Positions 1 through 8,161 of a DNA stretch of 64,000 bases are shown here, piece by piece. A program made the translations under genes and the position numbers. Below the pieces are notes generated by a model that was not told the DNA's origin, did no database searches, and saw nothing but the letters and a program-made list of their open reading frames with translations. The stretch's first letter is position 1. Every line of letters starts with the position of its first letter. Origin of the DNA: Paracraurococcus lichenis (GTDB lineage Bacteria; Pseudomonadota; Alphaproteobacteria; Acetobacterales; Acetobacteraceae); contig NZ_JAUTWS010000018.1 in NCBI RefSeq assembly GCF_030657435.1, positions 62,001-126,000 on the forward strand, written 5' to 3'.

Positions 1-99
1 GAACTCCTCCCCGCGGAGGCGCTCGCAGAGGGCCGCCAGCGCCTCGGCGGTGGTGACCAGGACGGGTGGCGCAGCTTCTGCAGGCGGGCGACGGCTCAT
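1..99 (-). CDS. rnd: Ribonuclease D, N-terminal fragment (cut by window edge)
   Basis: Only the first 33 codons are inside the window; the gene continues beyond base 1. The ATG is at 97-99 on the minus strand. The readable peptide has a short proline-rich N-terminus followed by VLVTTAEALAALCERL, which resembles the entry to the DEDD 3'-5' exonuclease fold of RNase D (a hydrophobic strand, then Thr-Thr and a helix before the first catalytic Asp-x-Glu). RNase D trims the 3' ends of tRNA precursors. Divergent placement next to aspS is common in Alphaproteobacteria and supports the call. The catalytic residues lie outside the window, so the assignment rests on this short match and on synteny. Confidence 0.6.
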   Translation of the reverse strand, partial: MSRRPPAEAAPPVLVTTAEALAALCERLRGEEF

Positions 100-146
100 G
101 CCGGGGCTTCTACCGCCGGGGGAAGCCCGGGAAAAGGCCACGCGGC

Positions 147-176
147 TTGACAGGAGGGGGGGCGGACGCCTCAAAC
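147..176 (+). promoter_or_regulatory. Candidate sigma70 promoter of aspS
   Basis: A perfect -35 hexamer TTGACA lies at 147-152. With an 18-base spacer the best -10 is TCAAAC at 171-176, a weak match. The predicted transcript would start about 28 bases before the aspS ATG. The upstream region also serves the divergent rnd gene. Confidence 0.4.
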
Positions 177-210
177 CGCCCGACCTCAGCGATCCGGGTT
201 TTATCCTCAC

Positions 211-2025
211 ATGCATGCCTACCGCACCCATACCTGCGGCGCCCTCCGCGCCACCGACGCCGGCCAGACCGTGCGCCTCTCCGGCTGGGTGCACCGCAAG
301 CGGGACCATGGCGGGCTGCTGTTCATCGACCTGCGCGATCATTACGGCCTGACGCAATGCGTGGTGGCGACGGGCAGCCCGGTCTTCGAGGCCGCGGACC
401 GGCTGCGGGCCGAGAGCGTGATCACCGTGACCGGCGAAGTGGTGCCGCGCGAGCCCGGCACCATCAATGCGAAGCTGCCGACCGGCGAGATCGAGTTGCG
501 GGTGCGCGAGCTGGTCCTGCAATCCGGCGCCGAGGTGCTGCCTTTCCAGATCGCCGGCGAACAGGATGCGCCTGAGGAACTGCGCCTGCGCTACCGCTTC
601 CTGGATCTCCGGCGGGAGCGGCTGCAGCGCAACATGATCCTGCGCGCCCAGGTCATCCAGGACATCCGGGAGCGGATGATCGCCACCGGCTTCAACGAGT
701 TCCAGACGCCGATCCTGACGGTGTCCAGCCCCGAGGGCGCGCGCGACTTCCTGGTCCCGGCCCGGCTGCATCCCGGCAAGTTCTACGCCCTGCCGCAGGC
801 GCCGCAGCAATACAAGCAGCTCACCATGGTCGCGGGCTTCGACCGCTACTTCCAGATCGCCCCCTGCTTCCGCGACGAGGCCGGCCGCGCCGATAGAACC
901 CTCATGTTCTACCAGCTCGATGTCGAGATGAGCTTCGTCACCCAGGAGGACGTCTTCACGACGATGGAGCCGGTGCTGCGCGGCACCTTCGAGCGCTTCG
1001 CCGAGGGCCGCCACGTGGATGCCGGCCCCTGGATCCGCATCCCCTATGCCCAGGCGATGCTCGACTACGGCACGGACAAGCCGGACCTGCGCAACCCGCT
1101 GGTGATCCGCGACGTGACGGCGCAATTCGCCGGTTCCGGCTTCGGGCTCTTCGCCAAGATCGCCGCCGGCGGCGGCGTGGTGCGCGCCATCCCGGCGCCG
1201 GGCGCGGGCGGCAATCCGCGGTCCTTCTTCGACAAGATGAACGAATGGGCGCGCGAGCAGGGCGCCGGTGGCCTCGGCTACATCACCTTCGAGGCTGCCC
1301 CCGCCGGAGGCGACGAAGCCATCCCGAAGGGCCCGATCGCCCGCAACCTGGAAGCCGACCGCGCCGAGGCGATCCGCGCCGCCTGCGGGCTCAAGGCGGG
1401 CGACGCGGTGTTCTTCGCCGCGGGCAAGGAGGCCGAGGCCGCCAAGCTCGCCGGCCAGGCCCGCCTCAGGCTCGGCACCGACCTCGGCCTGACGGCCAAG
1501 GAGGGCTTCCGCTTCTGCTGGATCACCGACTTCCCCTTCTACGAGCTGAACGAGGAGACGGGGCAGGTGGACTTCAGCCACAACCCCTTCTCCATGCCGC
1601 AGGGGGAGATGGAGGCGCTGGAGACGAAGGACCCGCTGACCATCCCCGCCTTCCAGTACGACGTAGTCTGCAACGGCTACGAGATGGCCTCTGGCGCGAT
1701 CCGCAACCACAAGGCGGAGATCATGGTGAAGGCCTTCGGCATCGCGGGCTACCCGCCCGAGGCCGTGGAGGAACGCTTCGGCGGCATGCTGAACGCCTTC
1801 CGCTACGGCGCCCCGCCGCACGGCGGCATGGCGGCCGGCATCGACCGCATCGTCATGCTGCTGGCCGAGGAGCCCAACCTGCGCGAGGTGAACCTCTTCC
1901 CCATGAACCAGCAGGGAGAGGAGCTGATGATGGGCTCGCCCTCCCCGGTGGAGGAGCCGCGGCTGAAGGAACTCCATATCCGTACCGTGCTGCCGCCGGC
2001 CAAGGGCGGCGCCAAGCCGTCCTGA
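211..2025 (+). CDS. aspS: Aspartyl-tRNA synthetase
   Basis: Class IIb aminoacyl-tRNA synthetase of 604 residues (bacterial-type length) that charges tRNA-Asp in the cytoplasm, possibly also tRNA-Asn if non-discriminating. An OB-fold anticodon-binding domain covers about residues 15-105 ([20 protein letters not shown]). The catalytic core follows, with flipping-loop segment [20 protein letters not shown], motif 2 starting at CFRDE (Arg221), the bacterial GAD insertion near residues 300-420, and motif 3 GIDRIVMLL (Arg546). The motif 2 loop reads [12 protein letters not shown] where most bacterial enzymes have Gln-Pro-Glu or Ser-Pro-Gly-Glu before the Phe; this stretch carries an AGA codon, rare in this genome. 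There is no strong Shine-Dalgarno before the ATG. Family identity is certain; tRNA specificity is not. Confidence 0.96.
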   Translation: MHAYRTHTCGALRATDAGQTVRLSGWVHRKRDHGGLLFIDLRDHYGLTQCVVATGSPVFEAADRLRAESVITVTGEVVPREPGTINAKLPTGEIELRVRELVLQSGAEVLPFQIAGEQDAPEELRLRYRFLDLRRERLQRNMILRAQVIQDIRERMIATGFNEFQTPILTVSSPEGARDFLVPARLHPGKFYALPQAPQQYKQLTMVAGFDRYFQIAPCFRDEAGRADRTLMFYQLDVEMSFVTQEDVFTTMEPVLRGTFERFAEGRHVDAGPWIRIPYAQAMLDYGTDKPDLRNPLVIRDVTAQFAGSGFGLFAKIAAGGGVVRAIPAPGAGGNPRSFFDKMNEWAREQGAGGLGYITFEAAPAGGDEAIPKGPIARNLEADRAEAIRAACGLKAGDAVFFAAGKEAEAAKLAGQARLRLGTDLGLTAKEGFRFCWITDFPFYELNEETGQVDFSHNPFSMPQGEMEALETKDPLTIPAFQYDVVCNGYEMASGAIRNHKAEIMVKAFGIAGYPPEAVEERFGGMLNAFRYGAPPHGGMAAGIDRIVMLLAEEPNLREVNLFPMNQQGEELMMGSPSPVEEPRLKELHIRTVLPPAKGGAKPS

Positions 2026-2126
2026 GGGCCGGGCCGCGCAAGTTTGCGCGGCGGAATCCCGGCCCGGGCGTTTGCGCGGGCGGGCACCTGCCCTAGATGC
2101 ACCCGATCGACCGAAGGACCCGAGCG

Positions 2127-2954
2127 ATGCCGCTGCGCCGCCATCTCCTCGCCACCCTGGCGGCACTCGGCCTCGCCGCCGCCCTGCCGCGCCCCGTCCC
2201 GGCCGCCGAGCCGGGCGCGGAGGCCATGATCGGCCACCGCGCCGCCTACAAGCTGACGCTCGACAAGGTGCGGGACAATTCCGACATCGCCCGGGCCGAG
2301 GGCGTGATGCTCTATGAGGTGGTGGATGCCTGCGACGGCTGGGCCACCCGCCAGCGCTTCCAGCTTCGGATCACCGACCGCGACGGGCAGGATGTCGAGA
2401 CCACCTCGGACTACTCGACCTTCGAGACGAAGGACGGGAAGAAGCTCCGCTTCAGCCTGACCCAGACCAGCCAGGGCGCCGTCTCCCAGCGCATCGCCGG
2501 CGATGCCGAGACGACGCCGGAGGGCGGCACGGTGAAGTACACCGAGCCCGAGGCGAAGGAGGAGACGCTGCCCGAGGGCACGCTGCTGCCGATGCTGCAC
2601 ACCATCCGCAGCCTCGCCGCGGCCAGGGCCGGGTCGCGCATGCTGGTCGTGCCGCTCTTCGACGGCACCAGCGCGGAGGGGGCGCAGGACACGACGACGG
2701 TGATCTCCGCCTGGACCCCGCCGCAGGCCAATGCGCGCTTCCCGGACCTCGCCAAGCTCGGCAGCGCGCGCATGCGCGTCGCCTTCTTCGACCGCGACAA
2801 GGGGAGCGATGCCGGCGGCGCCAGCGCCCCGGACTACGAGGTGGGGCTGCGCTATTTCGAGAACGGCGTGGCCGACGACCTGAAGATGGATTTCGGCGAG
2901 TTCAGCGTGGACGGGAAGCTGCAGGAACTGTCGATCCTGCCCAATCCCTGCTGA
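2127..2954 (+). CDS. EipB-like periplasmic envelope-integrity protein (DUF1849)
   Basis: Protein of 275 residues with a signal peptide (basic MPLRRH, hydrophobic residues 7-20, Ala-rich cleavage region near 27). The mature part matches the DUF1849 family, whose characterised member, Brucella EipB, is a periplasmic spiral beta-barrel needed for envelope integrity. Two cysteines stand out: Cys69 in VVDACDGW and the terminal Cys275 in LPNPC. They correspond well to the EipB disulfide between Cys69 and the C-terminal region. The ATG at 2127 is preferred over the in-frame ATG at 2097 because AAGGA (2114-2118) lies 8 bases upstream and the signal peptide then starts cleanly. It follows aspS by about 100 bases and may be independently transcribed. 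Confidence 0.85.
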   Translation: MPLRRHLLATLAALGLAAALPRPVPAAEPGAEAMIGHRAAYKLTLDKVRDNSDIARAEGVMLYEVVDACDGWATRQRFQLRITDRDGQDVETTSDYSTFETKDGKKLRFSLTQTSQGAVSQRIAGDAETTPEGGTVKYTEPEAKEETLPEGTLLPMLHTIRSLAAARAGSRMLVVPLFDGTSAEGAQDTTTVISAWTPPQANARFPDLAKLGSARMRVAFFDRDKGSDAGGASAPDYEVGLRYFENGVADDLKMDFGEFSVDGKLQELSILPNPC

Positions 2955-3018
2955 CCCGCCCCGGGCACCGGCGGCCGGGTCGCGTTCCCGGGCCATGCGG
3001 GCGCTCCGCTCTCGATAC

Positions 3019-3047
3019 TTGATTCCTCCGAATCTGGAGTCTATCTT
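3019..3047 (+). promoter_or_regulatory. Promoter with internal inverted repeats for the RES-Xre toxin-antitoxin operon
   Basis: TTGATT (3019-3024), a 17-base spacer and TATCTT (3042-3047) form a good sigma70 promoter in an AT-richer island. The spacer contains small inverted repeats (GATTC/GAATC at 3021-3034 and CTCC/GGAG at 3026-3039), a plausible operator for the antitoxin encoded immediately downstream. The ribosome site GAGGAGGA follows and the first ATG is at 3071. Autoregulation is inferred from the family and not shown. Confidence 0.6.
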
Positions 3048-3070
3048 CTCCGGGTGAGGAGGACCCTGCC

Positions 3071-3508
3071 ATGGGTGCCCTGGCCTATGCCGCGACCCGC
3101 CATGCCCCGCCGGCGCTGGTCGACCTGGGATCGAAGGCGGAGCGGGAGCGGCTGAGCGCCTCCGCGCTGAAGGCCTTCTTCGCCATCGCCGAACGCTGGA
3201 AGCTGAAGGACGAGGAGGCCCGCGCCCTGCTGGGCGGGCCGGCCGCCAGCACCTTCTACGAGATGAAGCGCGCGCCGGAGGGGCGGGTGCTGGACCAGGA
3301 CCGGCTGACGCGCCTTTCCTACCTCATCGGCATCTTCAAGGCGTTGCACATCCTGCATGGCGAGGCGCTGGCCGACCAATGGGTCGGCCTGCCCAACGGC
3401 AACCGCATCTTTGGCGGCAGCACGCCGCTCTCCTACATGATCCGCGGCGGCGCCCCGGCAATGCAGACCGTCCGCCGCCTGCTGGATGCCCGCCGGGGCG
3501 GGCTGTGA
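3071..3508 (+). CDS. MbcA/ParS/Xre-type antitoxin (DUF2384)
   Basis: A 145-residue antitoxin, first gene of a two-gene toxin-antitoxin operon. The N-terminal half (residues 25-75) is the Xre-like helical region. The C-terminal half (residues 80-140) is the DUF2384 toxin-binding domain, with the typical pattern RLSYLIGIFKALHILHGE, then a segment WVGLPNGNRIFGGSTPLSYM, where the family usually has NxxFGGxxPLxxM. GAGGAGGA ends 8 bases before the ATG. The stop codon overlaps the GTG start of the RES toxin by 4 bases (GTGA), so translation is coupled. Such antitoxins neutralise RES toxins by blocking the NAD pocket and repress their own promoter. Confidence 0.9.
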   Translation: MGALAYAATRHAPPALVDLGSKAERERLSASALKAFFAIAERWKLKDEEARALLGGPAASTFYEMKRAPEGRVLDQDRLTRLSYLIGIFKALHILHGEALADQWVGLPNGNRIFGGSTPLSYMIRGGAPAMQTVRRLLDARRGGL

Positions 3509-4173
3509 CAGCGCTGCCGCCGACCCGGCTGGTCCGGCGGCAGGACACCCACCGGCTCATCCCCTCGCAGTACAGCGTGCTGGCGCGGATCGCCGGCGAC
3601 GACGCGCAACTGCGCGACCTCTTCGACCTCGACAATGCCACCAACGAAAGGCTGCAGGCGGAGGCCGGCCTGCTGCCGGGCATCGGCATCGAGGAACTGG
3701 TCTTCGGCATCCCCTTCGCGCGCATCGTCAACGCCGCCTTCGTGCATGCGCATCCGCTCGGCAGCCGCTTCAACGGCCCCGAGCGCGGCGCCTGGTATGC
3801 CGGCTTCGAACTGGAGACCTCCATGGCCGAGGTCGCGCACCACAAGGCGGTGCAATATGCCGAGATCGGCCGCTTCGACGACGTCGTGACCTATGACGAC
3901 TACCTCGCCGACATCGCCGGCGAATTCCACGACCTGCGTGCCGCGCCGGTGTTCGCCGATTGCCTCGACCCGGACAGCTACGTCGCATCCCAGGCCCTGG
4001 CGGAGCGGGTGCTGGAGGCGGAGGGGCTCGGCATCGTCTATCCCAGCGTGCGGCGGGCCGGGGGCACCTGCCTCGCGGTCTTCCGGCCTGCGCTGGTGTC
4101 GCATGTGCGGCGCGACACAACCTGGCGCTTCGCCTGGACGGGCAGCCCGGTGCCGGAGATCGGCCGGGCCTGA
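3505..4173 (+). CDS. RES-domain toxin (NAD+-degrading)
   Basis: A 222-residue RES-family toxin. Characterised members (MbcT, Res of Pseudomonas and Sinorhizobium) destroy cellular NAD+ by phosphorolysis or hydrolysis. The family-defining residues are visible: Arg88 in GSRFNGPERGAWYAG, Glu109 in TSMAEVAHH, and Ser181 in IVYPSVRRAGGTCLAVF. The GTG start at 3505 overlaps the antitoxin stop by 4 bases and gives the normal RES length; the reading frame is open upstream, but that part lies inside the antitoxin gene. Gene order, antitoxin first, is the usual one. The toxin appears intact. Confidence 0.9.
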   Translation: MTALPPTRLVRRQDTHRLIPSQYSVLARIAGDDAQLRDLFDLDNATNERLQAEAGLLPGIGIEELVFGIPFARIVNAAFVHAHPLGSRFNGPERGAWYAGFELETSMAEVAHHKAVQYAEIGRFDDVVTYDDYLADIAGEFHDLRAAPVFADCLDPDSYVASQALAERVLEAEGLGIVYPSVRRAGGTCLAVFRPALVSHVRRDTTWRFAWTGSPVPEIGRA

Positions 4174-4275
4174 GCCTCCCGCGGTTTGACCGCCCCACCC
4201 CGGCCATGATGGACTGCCGGCAAGCAATCGCCAGCCGGACACGGATTTCGTCACTGCATCCGCAGGAGAGCCGCC

Positions 4276-5238
4276 ATGGCCGCCGATACCGCCGCCGCGC
4301 CCGCCATCCCGATCATCGATCTCGGCCCCTATCTGGCCGGTGAGCCCGGCGCGCTGGAGGCGACCGCGGCGCAGCTCCGCCACGTCAACGAGACGATCGG
4401 CTTCATGACGATCGTGAACCACGGCGTCCCCGCCGCCCTGGTCGAGGAGGCCTTCGCCGCCTGCGCCCGCTTCCATGCCCAGCCGCTCGAGGCGAAGCTG
4501 GCGGTGAAGGCGAATGCCCAGCTCCAGGGCTATGTCCCGCTGCGCGGCAGCACCACCCGGCACTCGAAGATCAACCCGGACAACAAGCCGAACGAGAACG
4601 AGGCCTTCTTCATGAAGCGGGATGGCGAGGACGCGGGCGCGCCCGACCGCTGGCCCGCGGACCTGCCCGGCTTCCGCGAGGTGGCGCTGCGCTACTACGA
4701 CGCCATGGACGCGCTCGCGCAGAGGCTGCTGCCGCTCTACGCCGTGGCGCTGGACATGCCGCCCGGCCATTTCGGGCCCTTCTGCGACCGGCCGCTGAGC
4801 GGCCTGCGCTTCACCCACTACCCGCCGGCGGAGTACGGAGCCAACCAGTTCGGCATCGCGCCGCATTCGGATTCCAGCTTCATCACGCTGCTGGCGCAGA
4901 ACAAGGTCCCCGGCCTGCAGCTCCGCACCACCGCCGGCGAGTGGATCGACATGCCGGTCATCCCCGACAGCTTCGTGGTCAATACCGGGGAGGTGCTGCA
5001 CCGCTGGAGCAACGGCCGCTTCATCAACACCCCGCACCGCGCCTACAACGTCTCGGCCGGGCCGCGCTACGCCATCCCCTATTTCTTCCACCCCAATCCC
5101 GACACGCTGATCGAGGCGTTGCCGACCTGCCGCGTGCCGGGCGAGGCACCGCGCTTCGAGCCGATGACGGTCGGCGACTACATGGCCTGGTTCCGCAACC
5201 AGAACTACGACCACGTCCGCAAGCAGGACGCGGCCTGA
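4276..5238 (+). CDS. Isopenicillin N synthase-like 2-oxoglutarate/Fe(II) oxygenase
   Basis: A 320-residue non-heme iron oxygenase of the IPNS/DIOX class. The N-terminal DIOX_N region begins IPIIDLGPYL and includes GFMTIVNHGVP. The jelly-roll core carries the iron triad His197-x-Asp199 (APHSDSSF) and His254 (NTPHRAYN). The 2-oxoglutarate-binding arginine is Arg264 in RYAIPYFF; the usual RxS reads RYA here. The substrate cannot be read from sequence; relatives act on amino-acid derivatives, flavonoids or gibberellin-like acids. AGGAGAG lies 5 bases before the ATG. The stop overlaps the start of the following peptide-binding protein by one base (TGATG), so the oxygenase may process an imported compound. 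Confidence 0.88.
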   Translation: MAADTAAAPAIPIIDLGPYLAGEPGALEATAAQLRHVNETIGFMTIVNHGVPAALVEEAFAACARFHAQPLEAKLAVKANAQLQGYVPLRGSTTRHSKINPDNKPNENEAFFMKRDGEDAGAPDRWPADLPGFREVALRYYDAMDALAQRLLPLYAVALDMPPGHFGPFCDRPLSGLRFTHYPPAEYGANQFGIAPHSDSSFITLLAQNKVPGLQLRTTAGEWIDMPVIPDSFVVNTGEVLHRWSNGRFINTPHRAYNVSAGPRYAIPYFFHPNPDTLIEALPTCRVPGEAPRFEPMTVGDYMAWFRNQNYDHVRKQDAA

Positions 5239-6809
5239 TGCGCCGCATGCTGCTGGCCGCCGCGCTGCTCGCAGCCGCGGCGGTGGCGCCCGCGCGCGCC
5301 GAGGAGAAGGTGCTGCGCGTCTCGCTCAATACCGAGCTGCAGGTGCTCGACCCGATCGTCACGACGATCAACGCGACGCGGGTCTTCGCCTATTTGGTCT
5401 TCGACACGCTGGTCGGCATCGACAGCAAGGGCGCCTATCGCCCGCAGATGCTGGAGGGCTGGGAGGTCAGCCCGGACCGCCTGACCTGGCGCTTCCGCCT
5501 GCGCGAGGGGCTGGAGTTCTCCGACGGCACGCCGGTGACCGCGGCGGATTGCGTCGCCTCCATCAAGCGCTGGGCGCGGCGCGAATCCCTCGGCGCCCAG
5601 CTCCTGCGCGCCGCCGACAGCCTGCAGGCGCTGGACGCGCGGAGCTTCGAGCTGCGCCTGCGCGAGCCCTTCGCCTTCGTCATCGAGGCGCTGGGCAAGC
5701 CCGGCCACACCATCCCCGTCATGATGCCGGCCCGCATCGCCGAGGCGCCGGCCGACAAGGCGGTGACGGAGATCGTCGGCTCCGGCCCCTTCCTCTTCCG
5801 CCGCGAGGAATGGCGGCCGGGCGACCGCGCCCTCTTCCACCGCAACCCGCGCTACCGCCCGCGGGCCGAGCCGGCGGATGGGCTGGCCGGCGGCAAGGTG
5901 GTGAAGCTCGACCGCGTCGAGCTGGTCAGCATGCCGGACCAGGCGACGCGCATCTCGGCGCTGATGGCGGGCGAGCTCGATTTCCTCGAGATCGTGCCCT
6001 TCCACTTCATCGACCGGCTCCGCCGCAGCCGCGCCATCACCGTCGCCAACCAGCGCGGGGTGGAGCAGATGGTCGCCATCCTCTCCATCAACCACCTGAC
6101 GCCGCCCTTCAACGACATCCGCATGCGCCGCGCGCTGCAGGCGGCGATCGGCCAGGCCGATGTCATGGCCTCGCTCGGCCTGCCCGCCGGCATGGCGATG
6201 GAGCAGTGCCTGACGATCTACATGTGCGACGGGCCGCTGGCGACGGAGGCGGGCACCGAGGCCTATCGCGGCGCCGGCATCGCGCGCGCCCGGGCCCTGC
6301 TGCAGGAGGCCGGCTACAAGGGCGAGCCGGTGGTGCTGCTGCATTCCGAGAGCTCGGCGCTGCTGAACCCCACGGGCCTCGTCATGGCTGACCAGATGCG
6401 CCAGGCCGGCTTCAACGTCGATGTCCGCACCAGCGACTATGCGACGGCCGCGGTCCGGCGGATGAGCAAGGCGCCGGTGGAGCAGGGCGGCTGGAACGTC
6501 ATGCCGATCGTCTGGAACGGCATCGACCTGGTGAACCCGCTGGCCAACCCCGCCGTCGCCAACAACTGCAACGAGTTCAACTCCGGCTGGCATTGCGACG
6601 AGCAGACCACGGCCCTGCTGCGGGAACTGGCCGTGACAGCCGATCCGGCGGCGCAGAAGGCGCTGGCGGAGAAGCTGCAGGCGGCCTTCCACCGCAACGT
6701 CAACTACGTCCTCGGCGGGCAATTCGCCGCCCCGGCCGCCTACCGGTCCGAGGTGACGGGGGTGGTGCCCTTCGCCTTCCCCGTCTTCTGGAACATCGAG
6801 AGGCGCTGA
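5238..6809 (+). CDS. ABC transporter substrate-binding protein, peptide/nickel family 5
   Basis: A 523-residue periplasmic binding protein. A signal peptide (MRRMLLAAALLAAAAVAPARA) precedes the mature protein, which starts near residue 22 with EEKVLRVSLNTELQVLDPI, the typical SBP family 5 entry. Further hallmarks are WEVSPDRLTWRFRLREGLEFSDGTPVTAAD and the hinge segment IRMRRALQAAIGQADV. The family delivers oligopeptides, opines or other small molecules to Dpp/Opp-type permeases. No permease or ATPase genes follow, so this is an orphan binding protein. Its start codon overlaps the stop of the oxygenase gene, indicating cotranscription and perhaps a shared substrate. Confidence 0.92.
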   Translation: MRRMLLAAALLAAAAVAPARAEEKVLRVSLNTELQVLDPIVTTINATRVFAYLVFDTLVGIDSKGAYRPQMLEGWEVSPDRLTWRFRLREGLEFSDGTPVTAADCVASIKRWARRESLGAQLLRAADSLQALDARSFELRLREPFAFVIEALGKPGHTIPVMMPARIAEAPADKAVTEIVGSGPFLFRREEWRPGDRALFHRNPRYRPRAEPADGLAGGKVVKLDRVELVSMPDQATRISALMAGELDFLEIVPFHFIDRLRRSRAITVANQRGVEQMVAILSINHLTPPFNDIRMRRALQAAIGQADVMASLGLPAGMAMEQCLTIYMCDGPLATEAGTEAYRGAGIARARALLQEAGYKGEPVVLLHSESSALLNPTGLVMADQMRQAGFNVDVRTSDYATAAVRRMSKAPVEQGGWNVMPIVWNGIDLVNPLANPAVANNCNEFNSGWHCDEQTTALLRELAVTADPAAQKALAEKLQAAFHRNVNYVLGGQFAAPAAYRSEVTGVVPFAFPVFWNIERR

Positions 6810-6899
6810 TGGTAGATTGAATTCGCTTGCGTGGCGTTCATTGTGCGGTGCAACATGGGCGTGAGGCTAGGGAGGAACCTCAACCGGAGATCCCGCGCC

Positions 6900-7016
6900 A
6901 TGCTGCCCTTCTTCCTCGGCCTCGCCACCCTCGTCGTCGTCAACCTCGTCACGGACCATGAGGCCCGGCGCGAGGGCCTCGACGAGCTGAAGGCCGGCCT
7001 CCGCCTCGGCTCGTGA
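6900..7016 (+). CDS. Small single-pass membrane protein, 38 residues
   Basis: Short frame encoding one hydrophobic segment (MLPFFLGLATLVVVNLVTD) followed by a charged tail (DHEARREGLDELKAGLRLGS), typical of a small inner-membrane protein. GGAG lies about 9 bases before the ATG at 6900. A longer in-frame start upstream (6831) would add 23 arginine-rich residues with no ribosome site and is less likely. The strong GC-rich hairpin directly after the stop supports a real transcription unit. I do not recognise the family and assign no function. Confidence 0.45.
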   Translation: MLPFFLGLATLVVVNLVTDHEARREGLDELKAGLRLGS

Positions 7017-7055
7017 GCCTGGCGCGGCGGGGCCTCGGTGCCCCGCCGCAGGCTC
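7015..7055 (+). terminator. GC-rich hairpin after the small membrane protein
   Basis: A 10-bp perfect stem (7024-7033 with 7040-7049, 6-base loop) is extended outward by GAGCCTG/CAGGCTC. There is no U-tract, as often in very GC-rich genomes. The remaining bases up to 7272 hold only GC-rich sequence and short palindromes; I see no gene there. Confidence 0.4.
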
Positions 7056-7272
7056 ATGGCATGGGGCGCGGCCCCTGCTGCACCCCGCCGAGCCCGGCCT
7101 GGGAGGCCCTCCGCAGCAGGAGGGCCGGTAGGAGGGTCGGTGTCGGGCGAAGGGCAGGCGAGGCCGCCCCCTGGCGCCCCTGCCCCGGCCGGGGCATGCT
7201 TCCCGCCGGCGGCCGCCGGCCGCCCAACAGACGCCCGTTGCCCGGCCCGCGCAGCCTTCCGGAGGATCCGCC

Positions 7273-8154
7273 ATGAGCGCCGGCCTCGTTCTCGACCATT
7301 CCGCGCCGCTGTCGGCTCGCCCGCTCGGCGCCACCTTCGGCGCGGAGCTTTCCGGCCTGCGCATCGCCGGCGACCTGCCGCAGGCGGAGGTGGATGCCTT
7401 CCTCGCCGCCCTGCACCGCCACGGCGTGGTGCTGCTGCGCGGCGTGCCGGAGGACCCGGGCGCGCAGGTGGCCTTCAGCAAGCGGCTCGGCCCGCTCGAG
7501 CGGCATTCCTCCACGGCCCATACCCATCCGGCGCACCCCGAGATCTTCTGCGTCGGCAACTACGAGGCGCCGGGCGGCCCGAAGGCGCATTTCGCCACCG
7601 GCGTCGAGCAATGGCATGCCGACAGCAGCTTCCGCCCGGTGCCGAGCCGCGCCTCGCTTTTCTACGGCGCCATCGTCCCGCCGGAGGGCGGCGAGACCTG
7701 GTTCCTCGACGCCGTCACGGCCTGGGCGGAGATGCCGCCGGCGCTGCAGGCGCGCATCGAGGGCCGCCGCGGCGTGCACGACCTGAACACGCTCTCCGAG
7801 TGGAACCGCCGGCACACGCCCGGCCGCCCGCCGCTGTCGGCGGAGGCGCGGCGGCAATTCCCGCCCGTCGCGCAGCCGCTGGTGCGGCGGCATCCCGTCA
7901 CCGGCCGCCGCTCCCTCTTCGTCTGCCCCGCCGTCATCAGCCACATCGAGGGCATGTCCGCCGAGGACAGCCATGCGCTGATCGAGGAGGTCATGCGGCA
8001 CGCGACGCAGGAGCGCTACCTCTACCGCCACCGCTGGCAGGCGGGCGACTTGGTCGCCTGGGACAACCTGGCGACCCTGCACACCGCCACCCTCTTCGAC
8101 CACACCCGCCATGTCCGGCTGATGTTCCGCACCACGGTGGCCGGGGAAGCCTGA
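7273..8154 (+). CDS. TauD/TfdA-family 2-oxoglutarate dioxygenase
   Basis: A 293-residue Fe(II)/2-oxoglutarate dioxygenase of the TauD/TfdA group. The iron facial triad is His115-x-Asp117 (EQWHADSSF) and His270 (NLATLHTATLFD). Arg282 and Arg286 in VRLMFRTTV are positioned to bind the co-substrate carboxylate. The WDN element in GDLVAWDNLATLH is typical of the family. Members oxidise taurine, alkyl sulfates, aryloxyacetates or carnitine-like compounds; nothing nearby identifies the substrate. GGAGGA precedes the ATG by 6 bases. The gene is convergent with the TRAP binding protein and almost touches it. Confidence 0.9.
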   Translation: MSAGLVLDHSAPLSARPLGATFGAELSGLRIAGDLPQAEVDAFLAALHRHGVVLLRGVPEDPGAQVAFSKRLGPLERHSSTAHTHPAHPEIFCVGNYEAPGGPKAHFATGVEQWHADSSFRPVPSRASLFYGAIVPPEGGETWFLDAVTAWAEMPPALQARIEGRRGVHDLNTLSEWNRRHTPGRPPLSAEARRQFPPVAQPLVRRHPVTGRRSLFVCPAVISHIEGMSAEDSHALIEEVMRHATQERYLYRHRWQAGDLVAWDNLATLHTATLFDHTRHVRLMFRTTVAGEA

Positions 8155-8161
8155 GGCTTGC

